Below are positions 6,136 to 8,126 of a stretch of DNA of 8,126 nt, one piece after another (within the stretch, counting starts at the first letter, position 1; the number at the start of each line of letters is the position of its first letter). The DNA lies in NCBI GenBank assembly GCA_948468495.1, contig CAOKJI010000061.1, forward strand, positions 1 through 8,126, written 5' to 3'. A model generated the notes under the pieces. The model saw only the letters and a list, made by a program, of their open reading frames with translations. It was not told the DNA's origin and searched no databases. Source of the DNA: an uncultured Dorea sp. (GTDB taxonomy: Bacteria > Bacillota_A > Clostridia > Lachnospirales > Lachnospiraceae). The position numbers were made by a program, and so were the translations under genes.

Positions 6136-6892
6136 CGGACAGCTCACCTCCAGTCAGGGACAACACGTCCAGAATTTCCTGCAAAAACACCTTGCGCGTC
6201 TTCTCTCCCCGGACAAGCTCATGAAAAATCTTCCCATCCTTCAGAAACAGAATCCTGCTGCAATAGCTGGAAGAAAATGCATCATGAGTCACCATCAAAA
6301 TCGTAGCGCCCATGGTCCGGTTTAAATCTGTAAATGTCTCAAGCAAGGTCTGCGCCGAACGGGAATCTAAGGCCCCGGTAGGTTCATCTGCAAGCAGCAG
6401 CCTTGGATGGTTCACAAGCGCTCTGGCGCAGGCGCATCTCTGCTTCTGTCCACCCGATACCTGATAGGGGAATTTCTCCCTGATATCCACAATCCCAAGA
6501 AGTCTGAGAATCTGTTCGCACTCCTGCTGAATCTGCTGCTTTTTCCCGCCCTGCAGGGTCAGCGCCAGAATGATATTCTCTTCAATCGTCAGGGTATCCA
6601 AAAGATTATACTCCTGAAATACAAACCCTAAATTCTTCTTGCGGAACTCCGAAAGTTCATCCTCCTTAAGCTCTGTAATATCCGTATCCTCATAGTAAAT
6701 ATGCCCCGCTGTCACCCGGTCAATGGTTGCCAGCATATTCAGCAGCGTAGTCTTCCCGGAGCCGGAAGCGCCCATTACGCCGACAAATTCCCCCTTTTCC
6801 ACGCAAAAGCTGACCCGGTCCACCGCCTTTGTCACATTCGACTTGTACCCATAGTATTTTTCCACATCGCATACCCGGATATAATTACTCAT
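6125..6892 (-). CDS. BceA-type ABC transporter ATP-binding protein
   Basis: A 255-residue cytoplasmic ATPase of the MacB/LolD/BceA type that powers the permease encoded next. Numbered from the ATG at 6892: Walker A GASGSGKT (41-48), Q-loop glutamine Q93, signature VSGGQKQR (145-152), Walker B LLLADEP with the catalytic glutamate E170, D-loop ALDS and H-loop H203, all intact. The longer reading from GTG at 6901 is unlikely because that codon overlaps the AGGAG ribosome-binding site, whereas the ATG at 6892 sits eight bases after it. Its last bases overlap the permease start. BceAB pairs usually adjoin a BceRS two-component system that they also signal to; none is visible here, so regulation must come from outside the window or another mechanism. 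Confidence 0.94.
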   Translation of the reverse strand: MSNYIRVCDVEKYYGYKSNVTKAVDRVSFCVEKGEFVGVMGASGSGKTTLLNMLATIDRVTAGHIYYEDTDITELKEDELSEFRKKNLGFVFQEYNLLDTLTIEENIILALTLQGGKKQQIQQECEQILRLLGIVDIREKFPYQVSGGQKQRCACARALVNHPRLLLADEPTGALDSRSAQTLLETFTDLNRTMGATILMVTHDAFSSSYCSRILFLKDGKIFHELVRGEKTRKVFLQEILDVLSLTGGELSDAR

Positions 6893-6911
6893 CAAAATCA
6901 CTCCTAATCTG

Positions 6912-6993
6912 TAGAATTTTGTAACCGTTCAGACAACCCGTCCTGTTACATACAAAAATCCCGTTCAACACCCTTCGCTATTAGATTTTTGTA
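6912..6993 (-). promoter_or_regulatory. Repeat-built leader of the ABC operon with competing stems
   Basis: On the minus strand TACAAAAATCTA (6982-6993) and TACAAAATTCTA (6912-6923) are direct repeats differing at one base and spaced 70 bp apart. Between them lies GATTTTTGTA (6951-6960), the perfect complement of the first and a 9/10 complement of the second. In RNA the middle strand could pair with either, and the second copy ends seven bases before the AGGAG site of the ATPase gene. Equally, these may be three protein-binding half-sites on DNA. No confident -10/-35 pair was found in this stretch. Confidence 0.4.
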
Positions 6994-7194
6994 CTTATAT
7001 TCTACCGCCTTTCTTTTTTCCTTTGTATGAAGATAGATTACATTTATCTTACATTTTCTTAAGAAATTACCGGGCTCTACACCGAAATAGTCCGTCTCGA
7101 CTATCATGAATAAAAAATATATCCCATAACCGCCGCCAAACGTAAGCGCCCCTATCCTGCCGAAAGTCAGAAATAAATCCATAATCTGTTTCAT
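6946..7194 (-). pseudogene. Remnant of a ChrA-type chromate transporter
   Basis: A GGGAGG site and ATG (7192-7194) start a reading frame 23 bases after the hxlR stop. Its first 23 codons include LFLTFGRIGALTFGGGY, the hallmark opening of chromate ion transporter (CHR) family proteins. Immediately after the tyrosine (7126) similarity fades: at best a degenerate VE and EPGNFL echo remains, and the frame runs open without recognisable content to a stop at 6946. Intact single CHR domains are near 180-200 residues, so this is a 5' stub of a deleted gene. The segment from about 7068 downwards probably no longer codes and serves as leader for the ABC genes. A GTG at 7206 overlaps the ribosome-binding site and is not the start. 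Confidence 0.7.
7030..7066. repeat. Inverted repeat and palindrome at the chrA break
   Basis: AAGATA-N9-TATCTT (7030-7050) and the perfect palindrome TTTCTTAAGAAA (7055-7066) lie side by side where chrA similarity ends and the AT-rich leader of the ABC operon begins. They could be a response-regulator operator for the transporter genes, or simply AT-rich chance. Confidence 0.3.
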
Positions 7195-7217
7195 ACTTTG
7201 GCACACCTCCCTCGCTG

Positions 7218-7604
7218 CTATCTCCCACCGCCATTATAATCACATTTCTGGCAATGCTGCATCGTATTTTCCGTATCATCTTTATGATAAGCGCCCGACC
7301 ATTGACAGATGCTCTGCAAAATAGGGACAACAGACCGCCCCTTTTCCGTAAGGGAATATTCCACCCTAGGAGGGATTTCATCATAAGACTGCCGGTTTAT
7401 CATCCCGTTTTTCATAAGTACTTTCAGAGAAGCGCCAAGAACCGCATCCGTAATATTGGTAAGCTCACTGCGCAGTTCGCTGTACCGCAGGATCTCCTTT
7501 GCCGCCAGCACACAAATAATCCGGGAATTCCATTTGCCCCCGAACACGTCCAGCCCATATTCCAGCGGACAGCGGATATCCTTATCTAATTTTGGTTTAT
7601 ACAT
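7218..7604 (-). CDS. HxlR-family winged-helix transcriptional regulator
   Basis: A 128-residue MarR-like DNA-binding dimer. The family pattern runs CPLEYGLDVFGGKWNSRII (12-30), YSELRSEL (41-48), ITDAVLGASLKVLMKNGMI (recognition helix, 51-69), then the wing PPRVEYSLTEKG (78-89) and SICQWSGAY (98-106). Cys12 sits at the N-terminal position where several HxlR proteins (YodB, HypR type) carry a redox- or electrophile-sensing cysteine; sensing here is inferred. A C-terminal tail adds an HCQKC motif (117-121) of unknown use. A GAGGTG site precedes the ATG by a few bases. It lies directly upstream of the chrA stub and probably once controlled that gene; it may now control itself, the ABC genes, or neighbours beyond the window. 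Confidence 0.9.
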   Translation of the reverse strand: MYKPKLDKDIRCPLEYGLDVFGGKWNSRIICVLAAKEILRYSELRSELTNITDAVLGASLKVLMKNGMINRQSYDEIPPRVEYSLTEKGRSVVPILQSICQWSGAYHKDDTENTMQHCQKCDYNGGGR

Positions 7605-7646
7605 ACAATCACCTCAGCTCATTCTTTTTCTGCATACTCCCATATC

Positions 7647-7675
7647 ATTATCCCTTTATATAAATAAAAAATCAA
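7647..7675 (-). promoter_or_regulatory. hxlR promoter
   Basis: Minus-strand TTGATT (7670-7675) is followed after 17 bases by GATAAT (7647-7652), five of six consensus bases at -10. The start would be about 35 bases upstream of the hxlR ATG. Slightly upstream, a second weaker pair (TTGATT, 16 bases, TATAAG) is also possible. Confidence 0.55.
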
Positions 7676-7701
7676 GTTACAACACAGCTTATATAATCCC
7701 A

Positions 7702-7713
7702 GATTGTCCAATC
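7702..7713. promoter_or_regulatory. Short inverted repeat upstream of hxlR
   Basis: GATTG-TC-CAATC is a compact inverted repeat about 30 bp upstream of the hxlR -35, within the second possible promoter. It could be an operator for HxlR autoregulation, but twelve bases is too little to be sure. Confidence 0.25.
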
Positions 7714-7731
7714 AACATTTTCCCTATACGC

Positions 7732-7775
7732 AAAACGGGCGCAGAGCACTTTCAAGACTCCGCACCCGCCGTTTT
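7732..7775 (-). terminator. Intrinsic terminator after the FMN-binding protein gene
   Basis: On the minus strand a 10-bp GC-rich stem (GGGTGCGGAG pairing with CTCTGCGCCC, two G-T pairs) closes an 11-base loop and runs into GTTTT, with AAAAC on the other side. It lies 7 bases after the stop codon of the FMN-binding gene. The flanking A and T runs mean it might also work on the plus strand. Confidence 0.75.
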
Positions 7776-7782
7776 CTCCGTC

Positions 7783-8126
7783 TTACAGAACTTTCTTATT
7801 ATCCGCCCCAGGAGTAGTCACGATAACCTTCTCCGGCGTCATGATCAACGCCCCCTTTGCAGTAGCAGCGCCGCCAAACATCTTTTCCACCATAGCCTTA
7901 AACGTATCGACAACTGCTCCCTCTGTCACATACTCTGCAACTCCCTTGATCTGGTAGCCTTCCAGAGACTTTGCATCATATACGGAAATGGCAATCCTGC
8001 CGCCGTTTGCTTTTAGATTGTTCAGCGTGGTCTCAACGAATAAAACCCCTACCACCAGCTTCTCATCTTCCGTTACATCCTTAAACGCAACGGGAACAAC
8101 AAACGGCTCATTATACGCACAGGTAG
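7783..8126 (-). CDS. Small FMN-binding split-barrel (PNPOx-like) protein, N-terminus outside the window
   Basis: The last 113 residues of a frame still open at the right edge. It begins TCAYNEPFVVPVAFKDVTED, so the true start lies outside and the GTG at 8055 is only an internal valine. Order of elements: VVPVAF strand, KLVVGVLFVETTLNNLKAN, GRIAISVYD, the GYQIKGVAEYVTEG strand and a C-terminal ALIMTPEKVIVTTPG strand. This is the layout of the pyridoxamine 5'-phosphate oxidase-related split barrel and resembles the small FMN-binding protein of Desulfovibrio. Such proteins bind FMN as dimers and act as flavin reductases or electron carriers; true PNPOx activity is unlikely. Conserved TxxNLK- and KGVAE-like segments usually line the flavin phosphate site. 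It is followed by a terminator, so it is separate from hxlR. Confidence 0.8.
   Translation of the reverse strand, partial: TCAYNEPFVVPVAFKDVTEDEKLVVGVLFVETTLNNLKANGGRIAISVYDAKSLEGYQIKGVAEYVTEGAVVDTFKAMVEKMFGGAATAKGALIMTPEKVIVTTPGADNKKVL

Noticed and set aside
5707..6306. A 199-codon plus-strand frame rich in His, Lys and Asn
   Set aside because: It is the antisense image of membrane helices in the ABC permease and of the ATPase end; there is no ribosome-binding site or domain.
6951..6993. Intrinsic terminator for hxlR-chrA formed by TACAAAAATC/GATTTTTGTA
   Set aside because: The stem is AT-rich with a 23-base loop and has no following T-run beyond the arm itself. It fits a regulatory repeat better than a terminator.
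7067..7384. A 105-codon minus-strand frame across the hxlR 3' end and chrA stub
   Set aside because: It overlaps the well-supported HxlR frame, its translation shows no family pattern, and its last part is the chrA stub read out of frame.
7456..8016. A 186-codon plus-strand frame
   Set aside because: It is antisense to hxlR and the FMN-binding gene, crosses the terminator and promoter between them, and has the Ser/Leu/Ile-rich shadow composition of an opposite-strand frame.
1..8126. tRNA, rRNA, CRISPR arrays, integrase, phage or complete insertion-sequence genes
   Set aside because: I saw no cloverleaf or rRNA signature, no regularly spaced repeat array and no transposase or recombinase frame on either strand.

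Overview
The window looks like a chromosomal segment of an anaerobic low-to-mid GC Firmicute, most likely a Lachnospiraceae/Clostridium cluster XIVa gut bacterium. This is inferred from the style of the proteins (CsoR/CopA pair with a fused CopZ-like tail, HxlR regulator, BceAB-type ABC pair, FSA-type aldolase), strong Shine-Dalgarno sites and codon use; nothing in the window identifies a species. Every credible gene lies on the minus strand, so transcription runs from high to low coordinates.

In transcription order: (1) 8126-7783, the 3' part of a small FMN-binding split-barrel protein, ending at a GC-rich hairpin terminator (7732-7775). (2) 7604-7218, an intact HxlR-family regulator behind a good promoter, followed by a ribosome-binding site and the first ~23 codons of a ChrA-type chromate transporter that then loses all similarity (7194 downwards), a decayed hxlR-chrA unit. 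(3) A ~230-base stretch (about 7125-6893) with inverted and direct repeats, ahead of an overlapping ATPase/permease pair of the BceAB type (6892-4057). No two-component system is present in the window. (4) 3955-3275, a fructose-6-phosphate aldolase/transaldolase-like protein with its own candidate promoter and a clear terminator. (5) A copper-efflux operon, csoR-copA (2990-124), driven by a near-consensus promoter carrying two CsoR-box-like palindromes, one inside the -35/-10 spacer and one at the transcription start.

The copper operon is a self-contained circuit: CsoR should repress when copper is low, and CopA exports Cu(I) when CsoR is derepressed. CopA carries an extra C-terminal metal-binding domain that looks like a CopZ chaperone joined in frame. 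A ribosome-binding-like site and ATG precede this domain inside the copA frame, so a free CopZ-like protein could be made from the same mRNA. The other genes are unrelated housekeeping, defence or transport functions.

Most of the window is ordinary. The points worth a second look are the CopA/CopZ fusion with internal start, the dual-operator copper promoter and the foreign-looking piece in its leader, the chrA remnant, and the repeat-rich leader of the ABC operon. I do not see a clearly new multi-gene system here.
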